A DNA stretch of 64,000 nucleotides, from assembly GCA_958299035.1 (NCBI GenBank), contig CATQJL010000001.1, forward strand, positions 32,785,554 to 32,849,553, read 5' to 3'. Position numbers and translations under genes: made by a program. The stretch is from Cylicocyclus nassatus. Lineage: Eukaryota > Nematoda > Chromadorea > Rhabditida > Strongylidae. Below the pieces are notes generated by a model. It saw only the letters and a program-made list of their open reading frames with translations, was not told the origin of the DNA and made no database searches. How positions within the stretch are numbered: the stretch's first letter is position 1; the number at the start of each line of letters is the position of its first letter. Below, piece after piece: positions 36,580 to 48,330 of the stretch.

Positions 36580-37020
36580 CCCAATGGCAAAATAAGGTCG
36601 AGGCAGAAATAGAATTCGATCATAGTTGATAATGCGAAGCTTTGAAATGGTACTTTGAGCAGTATATCTCATCTTTATTTTTTTAGCATTCTGCAATGAA
36701 GACTTTTCCTAATTACGAAAGGAAAGGAAAAAATATCACTTTAGCTCTTTGATATGCACAAGCAATGTCAGAAATTGCCAGTCACCCTCCCATATCTTCC
36801 ACTAGCAGAATCAGGAATTGGATTTCTTCGATCATCAAAGGATGAACAGAATTTACCCTTCGACCTTGTCACTCCACAACATGTGAAAGGCCGGCAAAAA
36901 ATTACTCGAAATTGTAAAAAATAAAGATGAGATGCTAAAAAAAACAAAAACATTCTAGAGCTCCTTATTATTAACTGTGATCGAATTCTATTTCTGTCTC
37001 GGCCTTATTTCGCCATTGGG
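36580..37020. mobile_element. foldback MITE
   Basis: Arms begin CCCAATGGCAAAATAAGG and end CCTTATTTCGCCATTGGG, with AGAATTCGATCA/TGATCGAATTCT pairing further in. No coding. Confidence 0.7.
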
Positions 37021-37956
37021 ATATCTGAGGAAAATGTAGTGTTCGCACCTCAATCAATCGATTAGAGGCCTAACCGTGATGATGCAAAACTTTGACGAAT
37101 ATTAATTTCTCTTAAAAAAATTGCAGTCTTTACGGAGCTTAACTTTTCATATCAATCCAGGCGTTACAAAGCGAGACACTACCTAGTTTATGTTAGAGTT
37201 CTTAAGAAGTGAGTGAACATGTGGTGAAAAGTAGATATCTCAATCCATAGATTTTTCTCTTTCTACAGGGTAAAAAATTGGAAAGATTTTATGTGATTGA
37301 AACGGCGAAAGTGGAAAAAACACAGCTGCTATTAAAAGTTTTTCATACAGCGCCTAGCATGGCTTATGAACCTGTTCACACGAAGCTATGCACTTTCTTT
37401 ACCCTAAGGTGCCGTCATAAGTACATTACTTGAAGATTCGTTATCGAAAAGATGCTTGACATTGTTTGACATTCTCGGCGTAAATTCTTGACACTTCATC
37501 AGCTTCAAAGAAGTGTTTAAGGATTATATCGCGAGCTGTCAGGAAAGCAAAGAATCGTACATAACTCTAATTACAAAACTTAATGACACTTTCGTTTGAT
37601 ATGTTAGAATAGATGTGGAGATGAAACAAAAGCCCAATCCTCTTGCCCGGTTTGTCATTCAATTCAATTCAGTTCTCGAAAAAAGACTTCCTTAGAGACA
37701 CTCAAAGTGGAGAGCCTTGAACTAAACTTACCTCGGGTGGACAGTATTTTAAAAGAACAATAGAGTTGAAATTGTGCAACAAGTATGGAAAGATAGTTTG
37801 AAGAATATAGACGAAAGTTGTGGCATAAATAGAGGAGCCTGAAGTGCAACTTATTTGCTTATCACGCCCTCAGTATTTATTTATTTATGAAGTTGAAATG
37901 ATTGATAGTCGCCACTTGGGTCCTATCAAAAAAGCGTACATCTGAATTATGCCTCT
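37021..37956. other. unassigned stretch
   Basis: AT-rich, no recognised gene or repeat. Confidence 0.4.
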
Positions 37957-37960
37957 TTAA

Positions 37961-38204
37961 AGGCACCGTCGACCCGAATTTTCGAATTCCATGTTTTTGC
38001 CGTTCCAGGGCCTTCTCATACCCCTGAATCCAAATATCCAATGGAGAATCCGCGAATATCTCGAAAAACCCCGTTTCCAGAAACCGCAGGGCGAGTTCTT
38101 CGCAACGGTGATTGGTTGTTTTGGGTGCGCACGAATGGGCGGGACGAACGCTAGGCACGTTAGGCATCAAAATCTCATAGACCCCGTTTTGGGTGGACGG
38201 TGCC
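37961..38204. mobile_element. AGGCAG-family MITE, copy 4
   Basis: TTAA (37957-37960) then AGGCACCGTCGACCC; right end GGGTGGACGGTGCC followed by a decayed GCTAA. The minus-strand ORF across it is chance. Confidence 0.55.
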
Positions 38205-38716
38205 GCTAACATAAGACTGCTAACACCATTCTTAAAAGCCTCTCTAATTCTTTTAAACTAAAAAAATTTTCATTGAAATCCGTGACCACTCCAAAATTGC
38301 TATCGTCTTAGCGCCAAACATCCGACTCTTCATGTCACAGGTGAAGGATCCTTACTGGATATGATCTTTCCAAAATAAAGCTTGGCTCTTGAAGCACATT
38401 GAAAGCTTAATCTAAACTTCTCTTGTTTATCTGCGGAGCGTTTCTGGACAAGGAGTTATGAAAGCTTGTGAGCGAAATTTTGAACTGCGTGTTCTGATGT
38501 CACTTACAGAAGACTCTCGTGAACTGAAGTGGAACACTGATGGCTGTTAAAGTTCTTTATAAAGAGAAAACCTTTTTGCTCTCTTCTATTCCATCTGTTA
38601 GTCGAAAAGGCTGTCATCATTGTATTACTCTGATCAGGCGCAGAGTTTTTGACTCATAAAACGCTCGTAACTTCCCACCTAGAACTTCGCAGTAGAAAAA
38701 CAGTCGAACTCAGCGT
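38205..38716. other. unassigned stretch
   Basis: Contains phrases such as GAGTTATGAAAGC that also occur inside the ACAAGGG foldbacks, so it may be a decayed copy. Boundaries not found. Confidence 0.35.
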
Positions 38717-38720
38717 TTAA

Positions 38721-39144
38721 AGGCAGTGTCCCGGCAGATTTTGCATTTCCATATCTTTGCACGTTTTGGGCCTTTCCGACCCCTAAACCCCGAATCTGAG
38801 CTCTAAAATGGGTGAAAAGACCTTTTTCGGGGCGTTTAGCCAATTTCCAAAAGGCAACTTGGACGAAAATTCCAACGGAAAGTCGGGAGGTACTGGCACG
38901 AAGACCCTGATTCATGTGTGTACTTTTTGCTTCAGATGGCATACACAATGCGGGAGAGCAGTGGTGGGATCCCGCGCCGGACGGTATGCGAAGTCGTCCG
39001 AGCGCGCGCCTGTTTAGGGGCTATTTTCTCGGCCCAGGGGGAACATCAACCAGCTGGACTGCGCCTGGAGGTCATGGGATGACATGACCAGGAACCCCAC
39101 CATAGCAACATCCCCCAGGGCGCGAATCTGCTGGGACACTGCCT
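38721..39144. mobile_element. AGGCAG-family MITE, copy 5
   Basis: TTAA, AGGCAGTGTCCCGGCAGAT at the left and ATCTGCTGGGACACTGCCT, TTAA at the right (flanks 38717-38720 and 39145-39148). Its left arm shares GGGCCTT and CCCCTAAACCCC-like words with copy 4. Confidence 0.7.
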
Positions 39145-39149
39145 TTAAT

Positions 39150-39390
39150 GCCTTTCGAGAATGTATACATCTCAGCTAGCTCTCAGCTTCAACTAATTAT
39201 CTTCAGTGGTTACTATATGACAAATTCGAGAGCACAAAGCCATTTGCTTCTACAAAAATTATGCATTTTTAGAGCTCGCGTCTATGCTTCTTATCACAGC
39301 TCGAAGTTGCCTCAACCTAAAAGAGATCATAGCTGCAACAGATTACTTTCCAAATCCGCTAAATGGCTCATACTTCGTTCAAGGGCAAGC
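39150..39390. repeat. dispersed repeat, copy 2 (inverted to 22960-23170)
   Basis: Shares GCCATTTGCTTCTACAAAAA, CTATGCTTCTTATCAC and TTGCCTCAACC with the complement of 22960-23170. The 106-codon ORF at 39148-39468 crosses it and is not convincing. Confidence 0.5.
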
Positions 39391-39896
39391 TGCTTGAGCT
39401 TTTTAGAACTCACCAGCGTAATCCTGGCAAAATCTTTTGACCGGCCACCCAAGCTCTACGTCCTCTAATGAAGTTGAAGTAGTGTCAGGTTATTGTCTCA
39501 GTGATTTAGCATACAATTCGCTGTCTCAGTGCTAAGACATAGCAAGATGTGTTCTGTCTTTATATCTATTCTTATTATGACAGTGCGAGCGTGCTGCGAC
39601 CAGTAATGCGGCCAGCAAATGTAGTATGTCAATTATTCCTTTTTAGACAGAAAGGCTAAGAGAATGGCACATTTCTGAAGAAAGTGCTTTAGAGGTTAGT
39701 ATACAGGTCCCAAAATTTGTATACGCTGTTTGATCGTTGATAACTTTCTTCCGACAAGTCTTTTGCCTTGCTCCAGGTACCATGTTATAGAGCTGTCTTC
39801 AGCTAAAATTTGCGATGTAGAGCTTTCACCGACCGCTCATATTGTAGGATTATAGCAGGAACTCGAAACTCAATTTTCAAGCCATGGGCCCTATTT
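39391..39896. other. unassigned stretch
   Basis: No gene or repeat boundary recognised. Confidence 0.35.
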
Positions 39897-40045
39897 CGGC
39901 GGCGTGGCAGGAGTTCCCAAAGCCTCGCCGACTTTCCTTGCAGGAGTGATTAGCACCTTCAGAGAGACCTGGAAGGGACATCACACCTTCACAGGTCAAG
40001 GAACGGCTCCGCCTTTTTCTCCGCCTTCTAAGTGCGCTCATTCTA
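39897..40045 (+). repeat. short dispersed repeat (GGCGTGGCAGGAGTTCC), copy 1
   Basis: About 150 bp starting GGCGGCGTGGCAGGAGTTCC and ending near GCGCTCATTCTAG. Relatives lie at 48858-49000 (-), 51566-51712 (+) and 52818-52980 (-). It may be SINE-like or a short MITE; no clear tRNA-type promoter boxes seen. Confidence 0.5.
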
Positions 40046-40286
40046 GATTGTGCAAGCGCAGTGGAATCTTTGTATTTATAAAAAGTGAGGACCACTTAAG
40101 CTAATCCGAGAAATTTCGTTAATCGAATTCAATTACTTTTCAAACATTAGAAACAGCGAATGAGTGCAGAGTTCACAAAATCTTGGTTACCAGTGTTAGT
40201 TATGTCTTAAAGAAAAGTAAAGCAACACTTCCTTCGCCACCTTTACCTGCTCCCTTAAAATCTTTTGTTATGCTATGTATAGGTAA

Positions 40287-40330
40287 CTAGCGGCCCTAAG
40301 GGCCGCTTGCAAGTATGCTAGGGTACATAT
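40287..40330. mobile_element. Helitron-like terminus, isolated
   Basis: ACTAGCGGCCCTAAGGGCCGC is a perfect hairpin beside CTAG and is followed by TTGCAAG and GCTAGGG, closely like the end at 25080. The other end of the element was not found. Confidence 0.4.
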
Positions 40331-40874
40331 AGTCATCACCACAATAACCTCTACGTTTTATACCTTTTTAGGGTTCTGGGCAACTGAAACCGAGTAATAA
40401 ATGACTTTTGACTCTTCTGATTGTGAGAATCCTCTTTGCTGATTATTCGATACCTTTTGACTTCTTCTAAAAATTTTCTTTGGGTCAAATGTTTGCACCA
40501 ATCTCAACAGAGTCACCAAGCAGTCGACTCTCAAAGCGACGATGTAGTCTACACTCAGCTAAACACTCAGAAAGTACCTCAGTTCCCGAAAAATTCCGGC
40601 AGCGAAAACAAGCATTGTATTCTCATGCCTTATGCGTCGCCTATAAACCACTTTTTGCAAATACGTACTGCTCCGCGCCTTCAGAGCGGTATATGTGAGA
40701 GCTGCCCCACGATCCTGGAGAAGAATACTTCAAGAAAAACTTTCCTACAGGCCTCCTACAGAGCGGTAATCTGAGAAAATAGTGCCCTTCATACCCCTAC
40801 AAATGATATCGTATTCTGGGATAAGTCTGCCATACAATCCCCCCCCCTACAAATCGAATATTGCGGGGAAGCCT
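40331..40874. other. unassigned stretch
   Basis: ORF 40436-40774 (112 codons, overlapped by another frame) has no recognised domain. Confidence 0.35.
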
Positions 40875-41436
40875 TTAACACGTTGACGACGAGCCATTTT
40901 TTTGAGGTCTGTCCCTGTGGACGAGACGTTTCCATGCATCCCTACGCATGGCCCAAGTATGTATGAATGCATCCATGCACGAAGTACAAAATGTGCAAGC
41001 CCCGCCCCCTCTGGCAAGCTCCGCCCACTCGACCAAAAATGTCGGAAATTGCCCAAATTTCAAGTATTTATGCGATTTCCGCCACTTTTGAAAAGTGGGC
41101 GGAGCTTGACACTTAGGGGGCGGAGTTTGCCTGACGGTGGGCGGGGCCTAGCTAAAAGTTGCTTGAGGTCTTTGCGTTCATCTACAGCCTCATTCATGCT
41201 TTTTATGGACAAAAAGTGTCCTTGTGAGAGGCATAGGAGTGGGCGGGGTTTGCCAAAAGGGGGCGGGGCTAATACATAAAGTACATCTGAGCCTATGTTG
41301 ATTATATGAACAAAAACTGAGAGGATTGGACAGATAGTATTGAATTTAAGGCCGCCGCGCACCATTGCGCGGCGTCGTCCACAGGGACAGACTGCCTGCC
41401 GCGCACCATTGCGCGGCACTGTCGTCAACGTGTTAA
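40875..41436. mobile_element. TTAA-type MITE, TIR CACGTTGACGAC
   Basis: TTAACACGTTGACGACGAGCC at the left, GGCACTGTCGTCAACGTGTTAA-type end at the right. The interior has repeated GGGCGG boxes (about 41095-41270) and two GCGCACCATTGCGCGGC palindromes (41355, 41400). The left edge of the 3 kb duplication lies inside it (41122), so the second duplicate has only its right part (to 44795). Confidence 0.75.
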
Positions 41437-43720
41437 GCTGCTTACAGACGGAAAAATTGCCCTATGGTCCGCCCGCGGACGGTAATTAGTCATTAGAAGG
41501 AAATGCCCTATGGGCCGCTTACAGACCCTTATTTTGACAAGACTACACTGTGGGCTGCTTACAGACTGGTATTTTTCAAAAAAGATATTTTCAAAAAAGA
41601 ACTGCTCATGTAGAATGATCCTACGAGCCGCTTACGGACCTTTTCCAGAAAAGGTTGCCCTATGGACGCACACAGACCGATATCAAGAAGAAATTGTCCT
41701 TCAAATCTTCAAACCAACTTTCAAAAATTGTCCTAAGAGCCGCTCAAAGTCTATCATTGCATGAAGCAGTCGCTCGCCCTATGTGCAGCACAAGCTGGTA
41801 TTTTGAAACAACAGAAGCTATGAGCTGCTTGAGACATATCTTTACGTAACTACCATCGATATATTAGAGAATATAACTGCCCTATGCGCCGCTGCAGAGT
41901 GGTAGTTATAGAAAGAAAATGCCCTATAGGCCACTAACAGACCAATGTTTTGAGAAGTTACTCACAGTCCCCTACAGACCGAGGTTTACAAGAACCCCCT
42001 TCCCCTTCCTCCGTCGTTCCTCTCCCAACAAACCCTACTGGAAAAAGAACCGTGCTGAGACTGCCCTAACAAGGGAAGTGTCAGAAGTCGCAGTGGCCTT
42101 TTGACATGGGATGGGTACCATCTTAAGCAGCTTTAAATGCTGATTCCAAAACAAACTTTCTTAGCGAACTGATCTGGGTCGCGAGTTATGGGCATTCTAA
42201 ACATTAAATTTTACACTGTTTGAAGTACTCTGTGATCACGGGAACCTTTCAATTGCTTGTTTAAGCACCACAGCATGACTTTGATGAAGGCGTAGGATTA
42301 CGTTAAACATTGTTGGACTGTTTCATCTATGTTTGAGCCCGAAAAAATGTTCGCTTTAATTTTTGGCTATTCTCAGCGTTGTAAATTTCCCGCAAATTAA
42401 ATTCAATAACTCTCGTCCTAGATTAGTTCTGCAGCTAAGAAAGGCTGCTTTGGAATCAGCATTTCAAGCTGCTTCAGATGATACTTATTTCATGTCAAAA
42501 GGCCACTGCTAGTTCTGACACCCCACAGACCGATAATTACAGGAAGCCCTGCCCTATGGGGGATCAGCAGATATTCCAGATTACAGATCTACAGCCCCTA
42601 CAAACTGTATTGCCCTACGAGGCACTCACGTATAATCTGCTCTATGGACAGCCAAAGACCGAAGTCTTGAGAAAGAAGCTGCCAGCTACTTATTGTTAGA
42701 GGCCTACACAATGGTATTTTGAGGAGGAACCGCCCTTGGAACCTATATACAACCAATATTTTGTGATAAAACTGCTCTATGGGCCACCTACAAACCATAA
42801 TTTGAGAAAGGACTGCCTTATGGGATTTTACAGACCAATATTTCAAGAAAAATTGCTCTATGTGCCGCTGCAAATCGATAATTTCTAAAAGGAGCGGTCG
42901 AGCGGGGAAGGGGGGGGGCTTGCCAACGATAATTTGTAAAGAATCGCTCCATGGGCCTCTTGCAGCATTTTGGGAAATAACCGCTCTATGGGCGCTCACA
43001 GACCAATATATCAAGAATTGAGCTGGAAACCCTCAAACCAATATCTCGAAAAAAATTGCAGCCGTTCAAAGACCGATATTTGAGAAAGAGCGCTTTCCGA
43101 GTCCCTTATGAATTAGTCTTCTGAGAGAGAAAAAATAATTAGAACAGGTTACAGTATATCTACGCCTCATACAAACCAACTTTCACAAGTAACTCCTCTA
43201 CGCGCCGCACACAGACCGACAATTTTAGGAGGTGCCCTAGTCGCTTATACATCAGCATTTTGAGAAACAAGTACGAGCCTAAATAGTGCCTGATGAGAAG
43301 CTTATGGAACGATAATTGTATGACGATTCTACGAGCCCTTCCGCTCCTCTTTAAATTCATATCTGAAAAAAAGCGCATTATGGTCCACCTTTAGAACTAT
43401 ATATATGAAAATGAAATGTTCCCCTTGCGGACCGATACTTTGAGAAGGAACCACCCTACAAATAACCGCTAACTGGATAATTGTCGAAAAAACTCCTCAG
43501 GGGAGCTTACAGATCAATATTTTTAGTAGAACTGCCTTACTGGCACCTACAAATCAAGAAAGAGCCCTATGAACAGATTAAGCATTAAAAGATTTGCCCA
43601 ATGAACAGCGAACAGACTGGAGTTGTGAGAAATGATTGCAGAGACCTATAAGAATAGCCTTACGACTTACCAACTTATTTCAAGAACTGTCCTCATCAAT
43701 TCTCACCAACTATGCCAGCT
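41437..43720. repeat. decayed ~42 bp minisatellite, copy 1
   Basis: A loose unit, roughly CAGACCGATATTTTGAGAAA then a GAACTGCCCTATGGGCCGCT-like half, recurs dozens of times with heavy divergence (clear at 41500-41560, 41640-41700, 42770-42870, 43430-43530). Spacing is about 40-55 bp. A foldback at 42069-42524 interrupts it. Short ORFs here have no meaning. Confidence 0.65.
42069..42524. mobile_element. foldback element, ACAAGGG family
   Basis: Left ACAAGGGAAGTGTCAGAAG, right CTTCTGACA-type complement ending near 42524. Arms share GGCCTTTTGACATG/CATGTCAAAAGGCC and GCTGATTCCAAA. Confidence 0.65.
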
Positions 43721-43950
43721 ATGAACTTTAACTAATTATGGGCAGCCAAGAACTTAAGCAGGAAAATGAAAATGTGAGCAGTCGAAGGGTAAACGTTGAG
43801 GAACTATTAAAGCATGTCTACGCTAGACAGCGAGTTCCGAATCATTCATACCGGCAGAGTTCAAACTTGCGAAAGAAGGGGGGGGGGGGTAGTGTTAGCA
43901 ACCTTACGAGAGTGTCGGCCCCTTCCCAACTATAGCCTTTTTGCACTTAA

Positions 43951-44306
43951 AGGCAGCGTCCAGGCAGATCTGGACCTATGGGGCTTTAACGTGGAAAGTA
44001 CTTTTGGGGCCCTAATTAAGGCACTGCCCAAGCGGCAGCTCAGGTAGTGCTCTAATGGCTGAGATATTCCCCTTGAAACTGGTCCCCGCGAACGTATTCG
44101 CATGGATTCATGGCAGTTTCGCGCCAGGATCCACGCTTTGCGCCATGAATCTATGCGGAACACGGTCGCGGGGGCCAGTTTCGAGGGGAATATCTCAGCC
44201 ATTACAGCACTACCTGAGCTGCTGCTTGGGCAGTGCCTTAGTTAGGGCCCCAAAAGTACTTTCCACTTAAAAGCCCCATAGGCCCAGATCTGCCTGGACG
44301 CTGCCT
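43951..44306. mobile_element. AGGCAG-family MITE, copy 6, with empty site nearby
   Basis: AGGCAGCGTCCAGGCAGATC at the left and its complement at the right, flanked by TTAA at 43947-43950 and 44307-44310. The other duplicate reads GCACTTAAGAACCGC without the element (TTAA 47307-47310), an empty site. Arms of ~150 bp also pair around GAGATATTCCCC and GGGGCC. Confidence 0.9.
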
Positions 44307-44480
44307 TTAAGAACCGCACCCCTTTTGGACGCCTTCCTCGAGGAGACACGATATTTACCACCCCCTGTACCCCTACGAAAACACGCTAGCCTTGTAGACA
44401 ATCTGCACCCTCCGCACCCTCGGCAATCACTCGCCTCAGTCCGCAACTTGTCAACATGTAAGTGCAAAACCTTGCCATTC

Positions 44481-47480
44481 GGAGTTTGCCTGACGGTGGG
44501 CGGGGCCTAGCTAAAAGCTGCTTGAGGTCTTTGCGTTCATCTACAGCCTCATTCATGCTTTTTATGGACAAATAGTGTCCTTGTGAGAGGCATAGGAGTG
44601 GGCGGGGTTTGCCAAAAGGGGGCGGGGCTAATACATAAAGTACATCTGAGCCTATGTTGATTATATGAACAAAAACTGAGAGGATTGGACAGATAGTATT
44701 GAATTTAAGGCCGCCGCGCACCATTGCGCGGCGTCGTCCAGAGGGACAGACTGCCTGCCGCGCACCATTGCGCGGCACTGTCGTCAACGTGTTAAGCTGC
44801 TTACAGACGGAAAAATTGCCCTATGGTCCGCCCGCGGACGGTAATTAGTCATTAGAAGGAAATGCCCTATGGGCCGCTTACAGACCCTTATTTTGACAAG
44901 ACTACACTGTGGGCTGCTTACAGACTGGTATTTTTCAAAAAAGATATTTTCAAAAAAGAACTGCTCATGTAGAATGATCCTACGAGCCGCTTACGGACCT
45001 TTTCCAGAAAAGGTTGCCCTATGGACGCACACAGACCGATATCAAGAAGAAATTGTCCTTCAAATCTTCAAACCAACTTTCAAAAATTGTCCTAAGAGCC
45101 GCTCAAAGTCTATCATTGCATGAAGCAGTCGCTCGCCCTATGTGCAGCACAAGCTGGTATTTTGAAACAACAGAAGCTATGAGCTGCTTGAGACATATCT
45201 TTACGTAACTACCATCGATATATTAGAGAATATAACTGCCCTATGCGCCGCTGCAGAGTGGTAGTTATAGAAAGAAAATGCCCTATAGGCCACTAACAGA
45301 CCAATGTTTTGAGAAGTTACTCACAGTCCCCTACAGACCGAGGTTTACAAGAACCCCCTTCCCCTTCCTCCGTCGTTTCTCTCCCAACAAACCCTACTGG
45401 AGAAAGAACCGTGCTGAGACTGCCCTAACAAGGGAAGTGTCAGAAGTCGCAGTGGCCTTTTGACATGGGATGGGTACCATCTTAAGCAGCTTTAAATGCT
45501 GATTCCAAAACAAACTTTCTTAGCGAACTGATCTGGGTCGCGAGTTATGGGCATTCTAAACATTAAATTTTACACTGTTTGAAGTACTCTGTGATCACGG
45601 GAACCTTTCAATTGCTTGTTTAAGCACCACAGCATGACTTTGATGAAGGCGTAGGATTACGTTAAACATTGTTGGACTGTTTCATCTATGTTTGAGCCCG
45701 AAAAAATGTTCGCTTTAATTTTTGGCTATTCTCAGCGTTGTAAATTTCCCGCAAATTAAATTCAATAACTCTCGTCCTAGATTAGTTCTGCAGCTAAGAA
45801 AGGCTGCTTTGGAATCAGCATTTCAAGCTGCTTCAGATGATACTTATTTCATGTCAAAAGGCCACTGCTAGTTCTGACACCCCACAGACCGATAATTACA
45901 AGAAGCCCTGCCCTATGGGGGATCAGCAGTTATTCCAGATTACAGATCTACAGCCCCTACAAACTGTATTGCCCTACGAGGCACTCACGTATAATCTGCT
46001 CTATGGACAGCCAAAGACCGAAGTCTTGAGAAAGAAGCTGCCAGCTACTTATTGTTAGAGGCCTACACAATGGTATTTTGAGGAGGAACCGCCCTTGGAA
46101 CCTATATACAACCAATATTTTGTGATAAAACTGCTCTATGGGCCACCTACAAACCATAATTTGAGAAAGGACTGCCTTATGGGATTTTACAGACCAATAT
46201 TTCAAGAAAAATTGCTCTATGTGCCGCTGCAAATCGATAATTTCTAAAAGGAGCGGCCGAGCGGGGAAGGGGGGGGGGGGGGCTTGCCAACGATAATTTG
46301 TAAAGAATCGCTCCATGGGCCTCTTGCAGCATTTTGGGAAATAACCGCTCTATGGGCGCTCACAGACCAATATATCAAGAATTGAGCTGGAAACCCTCAA
46401 ACCAATATCTCGAAAAAAATTGCAGCCGTTCAAAGACCGATATTTGAGAAAGAGCGCTTTCCGAGTCCCTTATGAATTAGTCTTCTGAGAGAGAAAAAAT
46501 AATTAGAACAGGTTACAGTATATCTACGCCTCATACAAACCAACTTTCACAAGTAACTCCTCTACGCGCCGCACACAGACCGACAATTTTAGGAGGTGCC
46601 CTAGTCGCTTATACATCAGCATTTTGAGAAACAAGTACGAGCCTAAATAGTGCCTGATGAGAAGCTTATGGAACGATAATTGTATGACGATTCTACGAGC
46701 CCTTCCGCTCCTCTTTAAATTCATATCTGAAAAAAAGCGCATTATAGTCCACCTTTAGAACTATATATATGAAAATGAAATGTTCCCCTTGCGGACCGAT
46801 ACTTTGAGAAGGAACCACCCTACAAATAACCGCTAACTGGATAATTCGAAAAAACTCCTCAGGGGAGCTTACAGATCAATATTTTTAGTAGAACTGCCTT
46901 ACTGGCACCTACAAATCAAGAAAGAGCCCTATGAACAGATTAAGCATTAAAAGATTTGCCCAATGAACAGCGAACAGACTGGAGTTGTGAGAAATGATTG
47001 CAGAGACCTATAAGAATAGCCTTACGACTTACCAACTTATTTCAAGAACTGTCCTCATCAATTCTCACCAACTATGCCAGCTATGAACTTTAACTAATTA
47101 TGGGCAGCCAAGAACTTAAGCAGGAAAATGAAAATGTGAGCAGTCGAAGGGTAAACGTTGAGGAACTATTAAAGCATGTCTACGCTAGACAGCGAGTTCC
47201 GAATCATTCATACCGGCAGAGTTCAAACTTGCGAAAGAAGGGGGGGGGGTAGTGTTAGCAACCTTACGAGAGTGTCGGCCCCTTCCCAACTATAGCCTTT
47301 TTGCACTTAAGAACCGCACCCCTTTTGGACGCCTTCCTCGGGGAGACACGATATTTACCACCCCCTGTACCCCTACGAAAACACGCTAGCCTTGTAGACA
47401 ATCTGCACCCTCCGCACCCTTGGCAATCACTCGCCTCAGTCCGCAACTTGTCAACATGTAAGTGCAAAACCTTGCCATTC
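44481..47480. repeat. 3 kb tandem duplication, copy 2
   Basis: Second copy of 41122-44480 without the MITE. It ends at CCTTGCCATTC (47480), the same word that ends copy 1. Confidence 0.9.
45428..45883. mobile_element. foldback element, ACAAGGG family (duplicate)
   Basis: Copy of 42069-42524 carried in the second 3 kb duplicate. Confidence 0.65.
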
Positions 47481-47869
47481 TTTATTATAGAATGATTACC
47501 TTGTGTCAAGCGCTTGAATCAACAAGAGAACGTGTCTAACAAGCGTCCAAGTACAAACATCCAAGCATATGAACAGCATTTTAGAGTGAAGGGAACCGAA
47601 AACTCGTTACAAAATAATTTTTTCTATTGTCGAATCTACGAAAAGTAGATTTTTAGCCTTCGATAAATACAGTCATTTAGGAAGTCGAACGCTGAATACC
47701 CTAAACCAGCACCTAAATTGGCCACCCAATATGTAAATTTCGAAATCTTCTAGTAGTATGACCGATTTTCTTCAAGAAAATGCACAAGTGATTAATTTTC
47801 ATTTATATTAGGTCGCTCCGAAAATTCACGCTTGCATCTCTCTGGCATGCTTTCTAGAACTACTAATTT
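47481..47869. other. unassigned stretch
   Basis: AT-rich, nothing recognised. Confidence 0.35.
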
Positions 47870-48330
47870 ATTTTTTGAAGTGATCAAATTTTATATTTGG
47901 CTCATCAACCTCGCAGAACCAGACGCTGAACAGTTTGGGTACCATTCGATGCACCTTTTCCTCCTCTTTCTGACAGCTTCCTTTTCTTTGCGAGACATGT
48001 GACTTTTGCAGACAAAATCGCTGTAATTTCCAGTTTTACGGTCCATTTTTTTTAATCAATCCATTTTCACGACATAATCGCTCACTTACTTCGTAATACT
48101 AGTGATAGTAATAATCGAGTTCCAGAACCCTAATATTTTGGGGATTTCGCAGTGTTTGGTGCAATTATGTGTCTTGCAATTTTTTCAAAATTCAATGCTC
48201 TCGTGAAATAATTCAGCAAATTTCTACAGAGGGGGTGAAATAATGCAAAAAGTTGCATTAATTTGCAAAAGGTTTGCCCTAGAAGGTGGTTATTAGAGCG
48301 CCTTCAAAAACTCAAAATGAAAATTCTAAA
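47870..48330. repeat. foldback relative, copy 2 of 11962-12451
   Basis: Shares AAATTTTATNTTNGGCT, CTCCTCTTTCT and GCAAAAGGTTTGCCCTA with 11962-12451. Diverged; only parts of the arms still pair. Confidence 0.45.

Larger units (their letters stand above)
41122..44480. repeat. 3 kb tandem duplication, copy 1
   Basis: Matches 44481-47480 nearly base for base; only scattered substitutions and G-run length changes are seen. It is 3359 bp because it carries the 356 bp MITE at 43951-44306. Contents: right part of a TTAA MITE, a decayed minisatellite and a foldback. Confidence 0.9.

Noticed and set aside
38679..39017. Two opposite ORFs of 89 and 69 codons
   Set aside because: Both cross the ends of the MITE at 38721-39144.
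39897..40045. tRNA-derived SINE
   Set aside because: No convincing A and B box pair or poly-A tail could be seen, so it is kept as an unclassified dispersed repeat.
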